In this document: positions 50,454 through 58,522 of the stretch, one piece after another | Position numbering within the stretch: position 1 is the first letter of the stretch | Layout of the letters: every line of letters begins with the position of its first letter | NCBI GenBank assembly: GCA_024710355.1 | Contig: JANJUX010000056.1 | Coordinates: forward strand, 106,810-170,809 | Direction of reading: 5' to 3' | DNA: 64,000 nucleotides | Source of the DNA: Candidatus Rifleibacteriota bacterium | GTDB lineage: Bacteria > Muiribacteriota > Ozemobacteria > Ozemobacterales > Ozemobacteraceae | Position numbers and translations under genes: made by a program | The notes under the pieces: generated by a model | Databases searched by the model: none | Seen by the model: only the letters and a program-made list of their open reading frames with translations | Told to the model about the DNA's origin: nothing

Positions 50454-51273
50454 ACCAGCCAGGCATCACCACAAACCTATACAGCCCGACTTTATCAAGG
50501 CAAAAAAATCGCTTGGGCAGAATTTCTGCATCGACGACCGGATTCCCGACGAAATAGTCAGCTGCCTGGCGGCGACCCCAGAACACCAGGTCTGGGAAAT
50601 CGGCCCAGGCAAAGGGGCACTCACCCGACGTCTGACAGAAACCGGCGCCAGAATGCAGCTGTTCGAAATCGACGAGCGCATGCGCGAGGTGCTCACCGGC
50701 GAGTTTCCGGCGGCCAGCATCATCTGGGGTGATTTTCTCGAAATCCCCGATGCGCAGCTGCCCGCCGTCGACCGGCCATTGCTCGTCTGTGGCAATCTGC
50801 CCTACTATTGCGGCACGCCGATTATCAAAAGGTTTCTCGAAAAGGGCCCGCAGGCTGAGCGCCTGGTGTTTCTGCTGCAGCAGGAAGTCGCCGTAAAAGC
50901 CGCCGCCCCCTGCAATCACAAAGAGTACAGCTATCTGTCGGTTCACACCGCCTTTTTTGCCAAAGCCAGCGTCGGCGGCACCTATGGCCCCGGTTCTTTT
51001 GCCCCGCCGCCGAAAATCAACAGCTCGATTCTGATACTTGAACCACTTGAATTGAGCGCAGACGAAAGAGAACGGCGTTTCCGGGCCCTAAAGCCGGCCT
51101 CTTATCTGTTCATGCAGCGGCGCAAGATGGCTCTGCCGCTGCTGCGCCGCCAGTTCGCCGGCACCGACTGGAACGAACGCTTCGCCCGTCTCGGCATCGA
51201 CGAAAAAGCCCGCCCCGAAAACATTTCACCGGCTCAGATGCTCGAACTTTTTGCCCCGCTCAACGAACCCTGA
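50446..51273 (+). CDS. rsmA: 16S rRNA (A1518/A1519) dimethyltransferase
   Basis: 275 residues from the ATG at 50446. Diagnostic blocks: KKSLGQNFCIDD, EIGPGKGALTRRL (AdoMet), GNLPYYCGTPIIKRFL (NLPY catalytic motif), VQ/LLQQEVAVKAAA and FAPPPKINSSIL. The C-terminal domain is slightly short. A late, highly conserved subunit-maturation enzyme; loss usually gives kasugamycin resistance. Confidence 0.95.
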   Translation: MNKPARHHHKPIQPDFIKAKKSLGQNFCIDDRIPDEIVSCLAATPEHQVWEIGPGKGALTRRLTETGARMQLFEIDERMREVLTGEFPAASIIWGDFLEIPDAQLPAVDRPLLVCGNLPYYCGTPIIKRFLEKGPQAERLVFLLQQEVAVKAAAPCNHKEYSYLSVHTAFFAKASVGGTYGPGSFAPPPKINSSILILEPLELSADERERRFRALKPASYLFMQRRKMALPLLRRQFAGTDWNERFARLGIDEKARPENISPAQMLELFAPLNEP

Positions 51274-51297
51274 CAACTGCTCCGGCCACATAGCCTG

Positions 51298-51346
51298 CCT
51301 GCCCTGAGCTTGCCGAAGGGTCGAAGGGCCGTCATCCCTGCGCAGT
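51298..51346. repeat. REP-like palindromic repeat
   Basis: CTGCCCTGAGCTTGCCGAAG and the following GGTCGAAGGGC form the common CCCTTCGA-CAAGCTCAGGGC type of dispersed repeat. GTCATCCCTGCGCAG next to it is half of the repeat at 37886. The junction supplies the last codons and stop of tcdA. Confidence 0.65.
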
Positions 51347-52141
51347 TTCGTCTTTAAGCATTTCGCGGCCGGCGGGGGTCTCACGCGCGGTTGAAAAGCC
51401 GGTGAGATGCTGAACTACCATACCGGCGAGCGTCAGCCCGAATATTGCGGGCAGATAGCTGATGGTGCCCTGAATGCGACGCTCACGGGCATTGGCGGTT
51501 GGCAACTCTTTCTGAGCCGCCGGAATTATCGTATGCGAAAAGGCGGTTACCGGTGGTTCGAGCGAATATACCACCTTAAAGCCGCTTTCGATGCCATGAC
51601 CGCGCAGAATTTTGCGCACCCGGCGTGCCAGCGGGCAGATGGTCGATTCAGAAAGGTCGCCGACCCGTATCTGCGACGGATCGAGTTTTCCGCCGGCGCC
51701 CATCGCCGAAAAGACCGGTATGGCAAGGCGACAGCACTCAACCAGCAGATGAATCTTCGAATCGAACGAATCGATTGCATCGACGACCGCGTCGAAGCCC
51801 TGATTTAAAAAGCGATCACTGTTTTCGGCACTGAAAAATTCGTTGTGACCGCTGACAACGCATTCAGGGTTGATCTGAGCGATGCGTTCACGCATGACTT
51901 CGGTCTTGGCGCGACCAACCGTATTGCTGAAGGCGATGTTCTGACGGTTGATATTCGTCGGATTGACCCGATCGAAATCAAAAATCGTCATGCGCCCGAT
52001 ACCGGCGCGTGCCAGGCTCTCGGCCGCATACGAACCGACCCCGCCCAGCCCGAAAACAGCCACATGACTGTTCTGCAGCCGCGAAAAAGCTTCATCACCA
52101 AGCAAAAGACCGGTTCGCTGAAAACGGTTGTCCATAGTCAT
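51332..52141 (-). CDS. tcdA: tRNA threonylcarbamoyladenosine dehydratase (E1-like)
   Basis: 269 residues. Rossmann fold VAVFGLGGVGSYAAESLARAG with the ATP-binding motif, DFDRVNPTNINRQ, VVDAIDSFDSKIHLL with the adenylation-site Asp, and the SAMGAGGKLDPSQIRVGDL block typical of TcdA (CsdL) rather than MoeB or ThiF. Converts t6A to cyclic ct6A in tRNA. Start overlaps the tatD stop by 4 bases. The stop lies within the repeat at 51298-51346. Confidence 0.92.
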   Translation of the reverse strand: MTMDNRFQRTGLLLGDEAFSRLQNSHVAVFGLGGVGSYAAESLARAGIGRMTIFDFDRVNPTNINRQNIAFSNTVGRAKTEVMRERIAQINPECVVSGHNEFFSAENSDRFLNQGFDAVVDAIDSFDSKIHLLVECCRLAIPVFSAMGAGGKLDPSQIRVGDLSESTICPLARRVRKILRGHGIESGFKVVYSLEPPVTAFSHTIIPAAQKELPTANARERRIQGTISYLPAIFGLTLAGMVVQHLTGFSTARETPAGREMLKDETAQG

Positions 52142-52902
52142 TCATCTTTCAGGGCAAATATTCGCAAAGCATTTGTGTACACCACTTCAGCAAGTTTTTC
52201 AACCGGCAGACCACAGATTTCGGCCACCTGCGCCCCGATTGCGGCAACCGCCGCCGGTTCATTATATTTCTCCGACCAGCCTGGCAGCGGCATATCCGGG
52301 GCATCCGTCTCAAGCAGAAGCCTTGAAAGGGGCACCAGCGCCAGCATTTTCTGCAACTTTTCGCGGTTTCGCAGGCTTGCCGCCGACAGCGAGACAAAGC
52401 CGCCGGCTGCGACGAATTCTGCCGCCATTTCTGGCGAACCGGAATATGAATGTATGATAAAACCACGTGACAATGCAGCACTCTGCAACATCTGCAATGC
52501 CCGCTGCCCATGCCCAACCAGGTGAACAATCACCGGCAGATCGTAAGCACGGGCAATCTGCAGCTGCCAGCCAAATACTTCTTCCTGTCGGTCGATCGAC
52601 AGGGCCAGACGCCGGTCAAGACCACACTCGCCAATCGCCACCGGTGTATGCCCGTTTTTCCAGTCTGGTATTGCCCCGATTTGCCCATTGGCGGCTGCAA
52701 CAAAATCTGGGTGTACACCCCAGGCTGTGGCGATTTTTATATTTTCGGCGACCGAAACCGCCGCCGGCACCTGCACCGCACCGGCCACCCCCGGCACCAG
52801 AATTCTTCTGACCCCGGCCGCTACGGCCCGCTGCAGCACCATGTCGACCGCCACTTCTGCCGGCAGTCGATCGAGATGACAATGTGTGTCAAACCAGCGC
52901 AT
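52138..52902 (-). CDS. tatD: TatD family metal-dependent DNase/hydrolase
   Basis: 254 residues. Metal and catalytic residues: DTHCHLD at the start, GECGLDRRL, PVIVHLVGHG (H-x-x-x-H slot is VHLVGH), IIHSYSGS, and LLLETDAPDMP near the C terminus. TatD-type nucleases act on DNA 3' ends; exact role varies. First gene of a two-gene minus operon with tcdA. Confidence 0.93.
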   Translation of the reverse strand: MRWFDTHCHLDRLPAEVAVDMVLQRAVAAGVRRILVPGVAGAVQVPAAVSVAENIKIATAWGVHPDFVAAANGQIGAIPDWKNGHTPVAIGECGLDRRLALSIDRQEEVFGWQLQIARAYDLPVIVHLVGHGQRALQMLQSAALSRGFIIHSYSGSPEMAAEFVAAGGFVSLSAASLRNREKLQKMLALVPLSRLLLETDAPDMPLPGWSEKYNEPAAVAAIGAQVAEICGLPVEKLAEVVYTNALRIFALKDE

Positions 52903-52947
52903 GCACCCTCCTGTACAGCCTCATTATACCCCGCACCCGTCCCGATG

Positions 52948-52980
52948 TCTTTTCTTTGTCTTTTCTTTGTCTTTTCTTTC
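52948..52980. repeat. 11-bp tandem repeat, three copies
   Basis: TCTTTTCTTTG repeated exactly twice and then TCTTTTCTTTC. Sits directly before the decanucleotide array. Confidence 0.85.
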
Positions 52981-52990
52981 TTCATTCGCT

Positions 52991-53060
52991 TTTATCCGTG
53001 TCTATCCGTGTCTATCCGTGTCTATCCGTGGCTGTCCGTGTCTATCCGTGGCTGTCTTTC
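52991..53060. repeat. 10-bp tandem repeat array (TCTATCCGTG)
   Basis: Units in register: TTTATCCGTG, TCTATCCGTG three times, GCTGTCCGTG, TCTATCCGTG, then degenerate GCTGTCTTTC. Two more scattered units follow at about 53067-53075 and 53094-53103. Too short and spacer-free to be CRISPR. Lies in the 258-base gap upstream of the yicC promoter. Confidence 0.9.
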
Positions 53061-53124
53061 TCCTGTTCATCCGTGGCCATTTTTCTCTTTCTGTCTATCC
53101 GTGTTAATCACAGCCGGGTTTTTG

Positions 53125-53153
53125 TTGAAAGATTCATTTTTTTGCGTTATAAT
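53125..53153 (+). promoter_or_regulatory. Near-consensus promoter for yicC, apparently giving a leaderless mRNA
   Basis: TTGAAA at 53125-53130 and perfect TATAAT at 53148-53153, spacer 17. Transcription should start at about 53159-53162; the yicC ATG is at 53162 and no ribosome-binding site exists between. Confidence 0.8.
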
Positions 53154-53161
53154 CGTCCACT

Positions 53162-54037
53162 ATGATTTCAAGTTTAACTGGATTCGGACGCGCAACCTTT
53201 ACTGATGAAGCCGGGCGCATTGGCGTCGAGCTCAAGTCAGTTAACAATCGTTTTCTGCAGATCGACCTGCATCTGCCTTATGGCTATAACTGGGCTGACG
53301 GCCTGATCCGGCAGTATCTCAGCTCGCGCATTTCGCGCGGCAAGGTCTACCTGCACATGGAAGTCGTTGATTACAACCCGAACCAGGAAGTGATCATCAA
53401 CCGGCCACTGCTGAAAAAGCTGCTCGCCCTCAAAGACGATATCAGCCGCGAAACCGGCAAAGATCTGCCGGTCGACCTCGACGGGCTTCTTTCACTGCCC
53501 GGCGTCATGAAGGTCGATTCGAAACAGGCCGACAACGAAGAGATCTGGAAACGCATCGAACCGGTTCTTGAAGAAGCCGTCAAGAATTTCATTGACGCGC
53601 GCAACCGCGAAGGGCAGAATCTGGCCAACGATCTGCGCCAGCGCAGCCAGTTTCTGCGCGAAACGATCACAAAGATCGAGACGCTGCTTCCTGAATTCAA
53701 CAGGCAGTTCACCGAAAAATTTACCGAACGCATTAAAGAACTGGCGGGCAAAGCCGGTTACGACGAAACCCGACTGGGTACCGAAATCGCTATCTGGGTC
53801 GACCGCAGCGATGTCAGCGAAGAAATCACCCGGCTCCGCAGTCACCTTAAAGAACTTGAAAACATTCTTAGCAGCGATAAACCCGCCGGCCGCCGCCTCG
53901 ATTTTCTTGTCCAGGAAATCAACCGTGAAGCGAACACCCTGAGCAGCAAAATCAGCGATGTGGCCATTACCCAGCTTGCACTCGACATAAAATGCGAAAT
54001 CGAAAGAATTCGCGAACAGGCACAAAATATTGAATAG
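53162..54037 (+). CDS. yicC: YicC family endoribonuclease-like protein
   Basis: 291 residues, typical length. Start MISSLTGFGRATF and the SVNNRFLQIDLHLP segment are the YicC_N signature. The C-terminal DUF1732 part has GRRLDFLVQEINREANTLSSKI (read in two halves), with conserved Glu and Asn residues. E. coli YicC has been reported to act on small RNAs; role here by family. First gene of the yicC-remA-rpoZ-priA-def-fmt cluster. The ATG lies within a base or three of the expected transcription start. Confidence 0.93.
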   Translation: MISSLTGFGRATFTDEAGRIGVELKSVNNRFLQIDLHLPYGYNWADGLIRQYLSSRISRGKVYLHMEVVDYNPNQEVIINRPLLKKLLALKDDISRETGKDLPVDLDGLLSLPGVMKVDSKQADNEEIWKRIEPVLEEAVKNFIDARNREGQNLANDLRQRSQFLRETITKIETLLPEFNRQFTEKFTERIKELAGKAGYDETRLGTEIAIWVDRSDVSEEITRLRSHLKELENILSSDKPAGRRLDFLVQEINREANTLSSKISDVAITQLALDIKCEIERIREQAQNIE

Positions 54038-54046
54038 GAGCGGAGT

Positions 54047-54367
54047 ATGAAGGCTCTTCTGCTGAACATTGGCTTTGGAAACGTTGTGGTGGCAGACCGC
54101 ATTGTCGCTATTGTCAGTCCTGGTTCTGCGCCCATCAAGCGCCTGAAAGAGGATGCAAAGGAACAGGGGCGTCTGATCGACGCGACCTACGGCAGAAAAA
54201 CCCGCGCCATCGTTGTCACCGAATCGAATCACGTGATTCTTTCGGCGATCAACCCTGAAACCGCTGCCATGCGCATGCTTGGCAAAAAAGTCAGTCATGA
54301 TATGGGCGAAAGCCACGAAGATGATATTGTCGATTCTGAACTTGATTCAACGGAGGTTGACGAATGA
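54047..54367 (+). CDS. remA: RemA/DUF370 family DNA-binding regulator
   Basis: 106 residues. LLLNIGFGNVVVADRIVAIVSPGSAPIKR and RLIDATYGRKTRAIVV match DUF370. In Bacillus, RemA is a DNA-binding activator of matrix and osmoprotection genes and forms a higher-order ring. The C-terminal 25 residues are acidic and variable. Overlaps rpoZ by 4 bases, placing it exactly as in Firmicutes except that gmk, usually next, is absent. Confidence 0.88.
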   Translation: MKALLLNIGFGNVVVADRIVAIVSPGSAPIKRLKEDAKEQGRLIDATYGRKTRAIVVTESNHVILSAINPETAAMRMLGKKVSHDMGESHEDDIVDSELDSTEVDE

Positions 54368-54573
54368 AATTCCGCTCGAGAACCGAAATTACCCAGAAGA
54401 TCCCGAACAAATACGATGCAGTGATGGCAATCTCCAACCGTGTAAAAATGCTGGTTGAAGGCAAAAAACGCCTGGTTGAAGAATACGACGAAAACTATGT
54501 GAAAATCGCCATGGAAGAAATCGCCTCAGGGGCCCTCGAAATTGAAATCAAGGAAAAAGACAAGGACAAATAA
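54364..54573 (+). CDS. rpoZ: RNA polymerase omega subunit
   Basis: 69 residues. ITQKIPNKYDAVMAISNRVKML and the VKIAMEEIASGALEIEI tail are typical. Promotes assembly of the beta-prime subunit and in some bacteria ppGpp sensing. Lies in the position expected after gmk, but gmk is missing. The downstream gene starts inside it. Confidence 0.9.
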   Translation: MKFRSRTEITQKIPNKYDAVMAISNRVKMLVEGKKRLVEEYDENYVKIAMEEIASGALEIEIKEKDKDK

Positions 54574-55516
54574 GTCCCGCGTTCTGATTGCATTCGGAAA
54601 AGGCATTGCCAGCACGCTTGCGCTTGAACTGGCAATGCTTTTTTCTCATAGCGGCGCCGAGGTAAGGGCAGCCCTGATCGACAGTGCCCATGAATGGCTG
54701 GCTGAAGCCCCGCTCAAACAGATCTGTGGTCACTCTCCGCTTACTGCCGGTCATCAGCCCGGCTGGTTTTTTGCGGGCCTCGAATTCGACGCTTGCCTGA
54801 TCGTTTCACCGTCAACCCTGGTGCAACAGCAGCTTTTAAGCGGCCAGACAGCCGACCCGATCATCGAATACCTTCTTGGCACGGGGCAGACTTTTCATAT
54901 TCTGCAGAACCGCCAGCAGATGCCCTCTGATACAACTGTGGTGCCGGCGAACATGCTTTTTTCAGAACTCCCGGCTCAACCGGGCAAGCTCAGCGGCTTT
55001 TTCCAGAAAGTTTTTGCCGACACAACTGCCAGAATTGCTTCTCAAGCCCTTTTAAAGCGGGCCACCGCCAGCATTTCATTTTTGGTGCCCGAGGCGCTGC
55101 AACCCCTTGTTGTCAGTCGCCCTGAATGGCTGCGGCGTCTGCAGAGCGGTCTCGAAAAGTATAATATCAGGGTCGAAGAACCAGACAATGCCACTGATAT
55201 GTTTATCTCGGCCTACGACGGCCCGACCGTCGATACTGCCGAAAACCGCCTGACCGCTTCGCGCCCCGCTGAAAAGGTCGATTGCCGCCTGCAGGTTACT
55301 TTCGTCGCCGCAGACGTTGCCGATAGCGAGCTCACCCCGGCCGCCAGTCATATCTTTGTGCGGCGGCGCCCGAATGGCCTGATCATCGTTGACAGGCACG
55401 GTCAGAGGTTTCTGCCCGATGTCTGCGGTGCCTGCTGTTACGACAGACTCGCATCATACCTGGCGGTAAACCTCAGCCGCAAATTGAAACCAGACACGCC
55501 AGAAGAACCGGCATGA
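54542..55516 (+). CDS. Divergent CoaBC-like flavoprotein, catalytic residues lost
   Basis: 324 residues from a TTG overlapping rpoZ; no ATG or GTG is available. Occupies the usual coaBC (dfp) position between rpoZ and priA. N-terminal RVLIAFGKGIASTLALELAMLF aligns with the CoaC opening (LGVTGGIAAYKALELVRLL-like), then EFDACLIVSPST aligns with the ADLVVIAPAT block. The catalytic His that precedes that block is Phe/Trp here, and the PAMN and GxxxCG segments are absent. The C terminus (RPNGLIIVDRHGQRFLP, ASYLAVNLSRKL) fits the end of CoaB. About 80 residues shorter than normal. Probably does not perform pantothenate-cysteine ligation or decarboxylation. Confidence 0.6.
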   Translation: MKSRKKTRTNKSRVLIAFGKGIASTLALELAMLFSHSGAEVRAALIDSAHEWLAEAPLKQICGHSPLTAGHQPGWFFAGLEFDACLIVSPSTLVQQQLLSGQTADPIIEYLLGTGQTFHILQNRQQMPSDTTVVPANMLFSELPAQPGKLSGFFQKVFADTTARIASQALLKRATASISFLVPEALQPLVVSRPEWLRRLQSGLEKYNIRVEEPDNATDMFISAYDGPTVDTAENRLTASRPAEKVDCRLQVTFVAADVADSELTPAASHIFVRRRPNGLIIVDRHGQRFLPDVCGACCYDRLASYLAVNLSRKLKPDTPEEPA

Positions 55517-57900
55517 CGGTTTTCGTTGAAGTTTCCTTCCCTGACCCGATTGGCGATGGCACCCTGACCTATCATCTGCCCCCCGATCGCGACTGCCCGC
55601 AGCCTGGCGCCCGTGTCGTCGTGCCGGTGCAGAACCGCCGGCTGATCGGCTATGTTACAGGTCTGCACGAGAATCAGCCGGCTTTTAAAACCGTTGCCCT
55701 CGGCGAGGTTCTCGACCCGGTTCCGCTGATTTCGCCGAAAATGCTGCAGCTTGCCTGTGCCGTCGCCGAAGACTGCGTCTGCAACGTCGGTGAAGTGCTG
55801 CACTGCATGCTTCCGGGTGGTATCAAGCAGACAATCGTGCGTCAGGTGAAATATTCGGGCAAAGGCGGCGACAATCAGCCGGCCCTGCAGTGGCTCGCCG
55901 ACAACGACTGGGTCAGTTACAACAGCTTCTGCGAAAGATTTCAGCTGTCGGCAGCTGCTGTCAGCCGCTGGGTCAGTGACGGCCTCGTCGAAATGGCCTA
56001 CAGCGTCAAAGCCGCCCAGGGCCCGAAAATGATTACGGTTCTCAAACTCAACCCCGATCAGCCGGTAGAAATAGAGAAGCTGACCGCCAAAGAAAAACTG
56101 GCGGTTCAGACCCTGCTGACCTTTTCGACCGCCCCGACTGCCGCACTGCTCGCCCGCACCGCTCAGATCAGCAGCGCGCCGATCGCGCAGCTGAAAAAGA
56201 AAGGGCTGATCATCGAGGTCGAAGAACGCGTCATGCGTCAGGTCGGCACCGAAGAATATTACCGGCGCGAGGCCACCCCGCCGCCGCCATTGTCAGAAGA
56301 TCAAACTCGTGTTATTGCCGAAATCTGCGCGGCCAGCAGCTCCGATCGCCGGCCGGTGCTGGTGCGCGGCGTGACCTGTTCGGGCAAAACCGAGGTTTAT
56401 CTGCGCTGGGTGGCTGAAACCCTCGAAAAAAACCAGACCGCCATCGTTCTGGTGCCCGAAATCTCTCTGACCCCGCAGATGATGAAACGTTTCACCGACC
56501 GTTTCGGTGACCGGGTCGCGATTCTGCACAGCAAACTTTCTGACGGTGAACGCTTCGACCAGTGGGAAAAAATCCGCCGTGGCCTCTGCCCGGTCGTGGT
56601 CGGTGCCAGATCGGCGGTTTTTGCGCCGCTGCCACGCCTCGGCACCATAATTCTCGACGAAGAGGGCGAACCATCGTTCAAACAGGGCGACCCGCCCCGC
56701 TATCACGCCCGCGAAACGGCGCTGCGCCGCTGCCAGATCGAAGGTGCCCAGCTCGTCATGGGTTCAGCAACCCCGACAATCGACTCGTTTCAGAACTGCC
56801 TTAATGGCCGCTACCGCCTGGTCGAAATGAATTCGCGCGTCAGCAACCGGCAACCGCCGCGTGTCAAAGTTGTCGACATGCGTCACGAGCTCGTTACCCG
56901 CAAAAACCGCTCGATTTTTTCTGAAGCACTCGGGCAGGCGATTCAAAACACCCTCAAGAACCGCAAGCAGGCGATTCTTTTTTTGAACCGACGCGGCTTT
57001 TCGAGCTTCGTTTTCTGCCGCGAATGCGGCGAAGCGGTGCAGTGCCCGAAATGCAATGTTTCGCTCGTCTACCACACCGGCAGCCAGATCATGCGCTGCC
57101 ATTACTGTGGCGAAATGCAGACGGTGCCGCAGACCTGCCCCAAATGTCAGAGTCAGGCAATCAAATTCTTCGGCGCCGGTACCCAGCGCGTCGAAAGCGA
57201 GGCAAAGCGGTATTTTCCGCAGGCCCGAATTCAGCGGCTTGATTCAGACAGCGTCTCGACGAAAGGCAGCATGGAAGAAATTCTCGACCGCTTCGGCCGT
57301 GGCGAAATCGATATTCTCGTCGGCACCCAGATGGTCGCCAAGGGACTCGACTTTCCCAATGTCACTCTGGTCGGCATTCTTGCTGCTGACAGCCTGCTGC
57401 GCGTTCCGGATTTCAGGGCTTCTGAACGCAATTTCTCTCTGCTTGCCCAGGTTTCCGGGCGTGCCGGCCGCGGCGACATGCCGGGCGATGTGGTATTGCA
57501 GACCTACTGCCCCGAACACCACTCGATCCGGCATGCCCTGACCGAAGATTACCATGGCTTCTTCGCTGAAGAAGCCAAAATGCGACGGGAGGCGCTGTTT
57601 CCGCCGTTCATCGAACTGGCCTCGTTCATCGTTTCGGGCTCTGACCAGCAGAAAACCCTTGGCGCAGCAAAAGAGCTGCACGACCTGTTCGCTGCCCGCC
57701 CGGAAGTCAAGGAATTTCAGCTATTCGGCCCGGCGCCGGCCTCACTCGAAAAAATCAACGAAAGATACCGCTTTCAGCTGATGCTGAAAATGCCGGATTT
57801 CGCCACTCTGACCCGCGTCACCCGCGAAGTCTGCCGGCAGCTGCGCAAACCTGGCGACACCCGGCTCAGCATCGACATCAACCCGTTCTTCATGCTGTAA
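55513..57900 (+). CDS. priA: Primosomal helicase PriA, DEEG variant
   Basis: 795 residues; 3'-to-5' helicase that restarts stalled replication forks. Start overlaps the previous stop as ATGA. N-terminal 3'BD domain (VEVSFPDPIGDGTLTYHLP), Walker A GVTCSGKTEVYL, motif II DEEGEPSFKQ (usually DEEH), zinc ligands CRECGEAVQCPKC, CHYC and CPKC, motif V (TQMVAKGLDFPNVTLVGIL) and motif VI (QVSGRAGRGDMPG). All other motifs intact. The His-to-Gly change in motif II is the only odd point. Confidence 0.95.
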   Translation: MTVFVEVSFPDPIGDGTLTYHLPPDRDCPQPGARVVVPVQNRRLIGYVTGLHENQPAFKTVALGEVLDPVPLISPKMLQLACAVAEDCVCNVGEVLHCMLPGGIKQTIVRQVKYSGKGGDNQPALQWLADNDWVSYNSFCERFQLSAAAVSRWVSDGLVEMAYSVKAAQGPKMITVLKLNPDQPVEIEKLTAKEKLAVQTLLTFSTAPTAALLARTAQISSAPIAQLKKKGLIIEVEERVMRQVGTEEYYRREATPPPPLSEDQTRVIAEICAASSSDRRPVLVRGVTCSGKTEVYLRWVAETLEKNQTAIVLVPEISLTPQMMKRFTDRFGDRVAILHSKLSDGERFDQWEKIRRGLCPVVVGARSAVFAPLPRLGTIILDEEGEPSFKQGDPPRYHARETALRRCQIEGAQLVMGSATPTIDSFQNCLNGRYRLVEMNSRVSNRQPPRVKVVDMRHELVTRKNRSIFSEALGQAIQNTLKNRKQAILFLNRRGFSSFVFCRECGEAVQCPKCNVSLVYHTGSQIMRCHYCGEMQTVPQTCPKCQSQAIKFFGAGTQRVESEAKRYFPQARIQRLDSDSVSTKGSMEEILDRFGRGEIDILVGTQMVAKGLDFPNVTLVGILAADSLLRVPDFRASERNFSLLAQVSGRAGRGDMPGDVVLQTYCPEHHSIRHALTEDYHGFFAEEAKMRREALFPPFIELASFIVSGSDQQKTLGAAKELHDLFAARPEVKEFQLFGPAPASLEKINERYRFQLMLKMPDFATLTRVTREVCRQLRKPGDTRLSIDINPFFML

Positions 57901-57917
57901 AAACTTGCAAAAGTTGC

Positions 57918-57945
57918 TTGAAGGCAGGCCTGAATGTGATATACT
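57918..57945 (+). promoter_or_regulatory. Extended -10 promoter for def-fmt
   Basis: TTGAAG at 57918-57923 and TATACT at 57940-57945, spacer 16, with an extended -10 TG at 57937-57938. About 45 bases before the def start. Confidence 0.65.
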
Positions 57946-57991
57946 GGAAAGCTGACACACATTGTAAGCCACTTTCTTGCCCGGAGGCCCC

Positions 57992-58522
57992 ATGAAATAC
58001 CGCATCCTTCATTACGGCGAAGAACCGCTTCGCGAAGCATCTCAGCCGGTTACCGAAATTAACGACGATGTCAGACGCCTTGTCGAAGACATGTTTGAAA
58101 CCATGTATGAATCAAAAGGTGTCGGTCTGGCCGCTCCCCAGGTTGGCGTCAACCTCAGGGTAGCCATCATCGATATCGGCGAAGACCCTCTGGTTCTCAT
58201 CAACCCCCAGATACTGAAACTCTCAGGCAAAGAAACCTGCGACGAAGGCTGCCTGTCGTTCCCGGGTTTGACCGAGAAAGTCGAACGCGCCAAAAAAGTG
58301 GTAGCTGAAGCCACCGACCTCGATGGCTCGGTCTACGAAATTGAAGCGGAAGGCCTGCTTGCCAGAGCCATTCAGCATGAACTCGATCATCTCGACGGCG
58401 TTCTTTTCATCGACCGCATTTCAAAAGCCCGTAAACTGCAGATCAAGCACGAGCTCGAAATACTGAAAAGCGGCGAATCGCTTTACGATGAAGACGAAGA
58501 AGAAACCGAGGAAACCCTCTGA
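57992..58522 (+). CDS. def: Peptide deformylase
   Basis: Removes the N-formyl group from nascent proteins. 176 residues from the ATG at 57992 (CGGAGG upstream); an in-frame ATG five codons earlier lacks a site. All three motifs present: GVGLAAPQVG, EGCLSFPG (metal Cys) and QHELDHLDG (metal His pair and Glu). The acidic C-terminal tail (DEDEEETEETL) is unusual in length but not in kind. Stop abuts the fmt ATG. Confidence 0.97.
   Translation: MKYRILHYGEEPLREASQPVTEINDDVRRLVEDMFETMYESKGVGLAAPQVGVNLRVAIIDIGEDPLVLINPQILKLSGKETCDEGCLSFPGLTEKVERAKKVVAEATDLDGSVYEIEAEGLLARAIQHELDHLDGVLFIDRISKARKLQIKHELEILKSGESLYDEDEEETEETL

Noticed and set aside
52991..53060. CRISPR array
   Set aside because: Units are 10 bases with no spacers; simple tandem repeat.
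54542..55516. Intact coaBC gene
   Set aside because: Position fits, but catalytic His and PAMN-type segment are absent and the protein is about 80 residues short.
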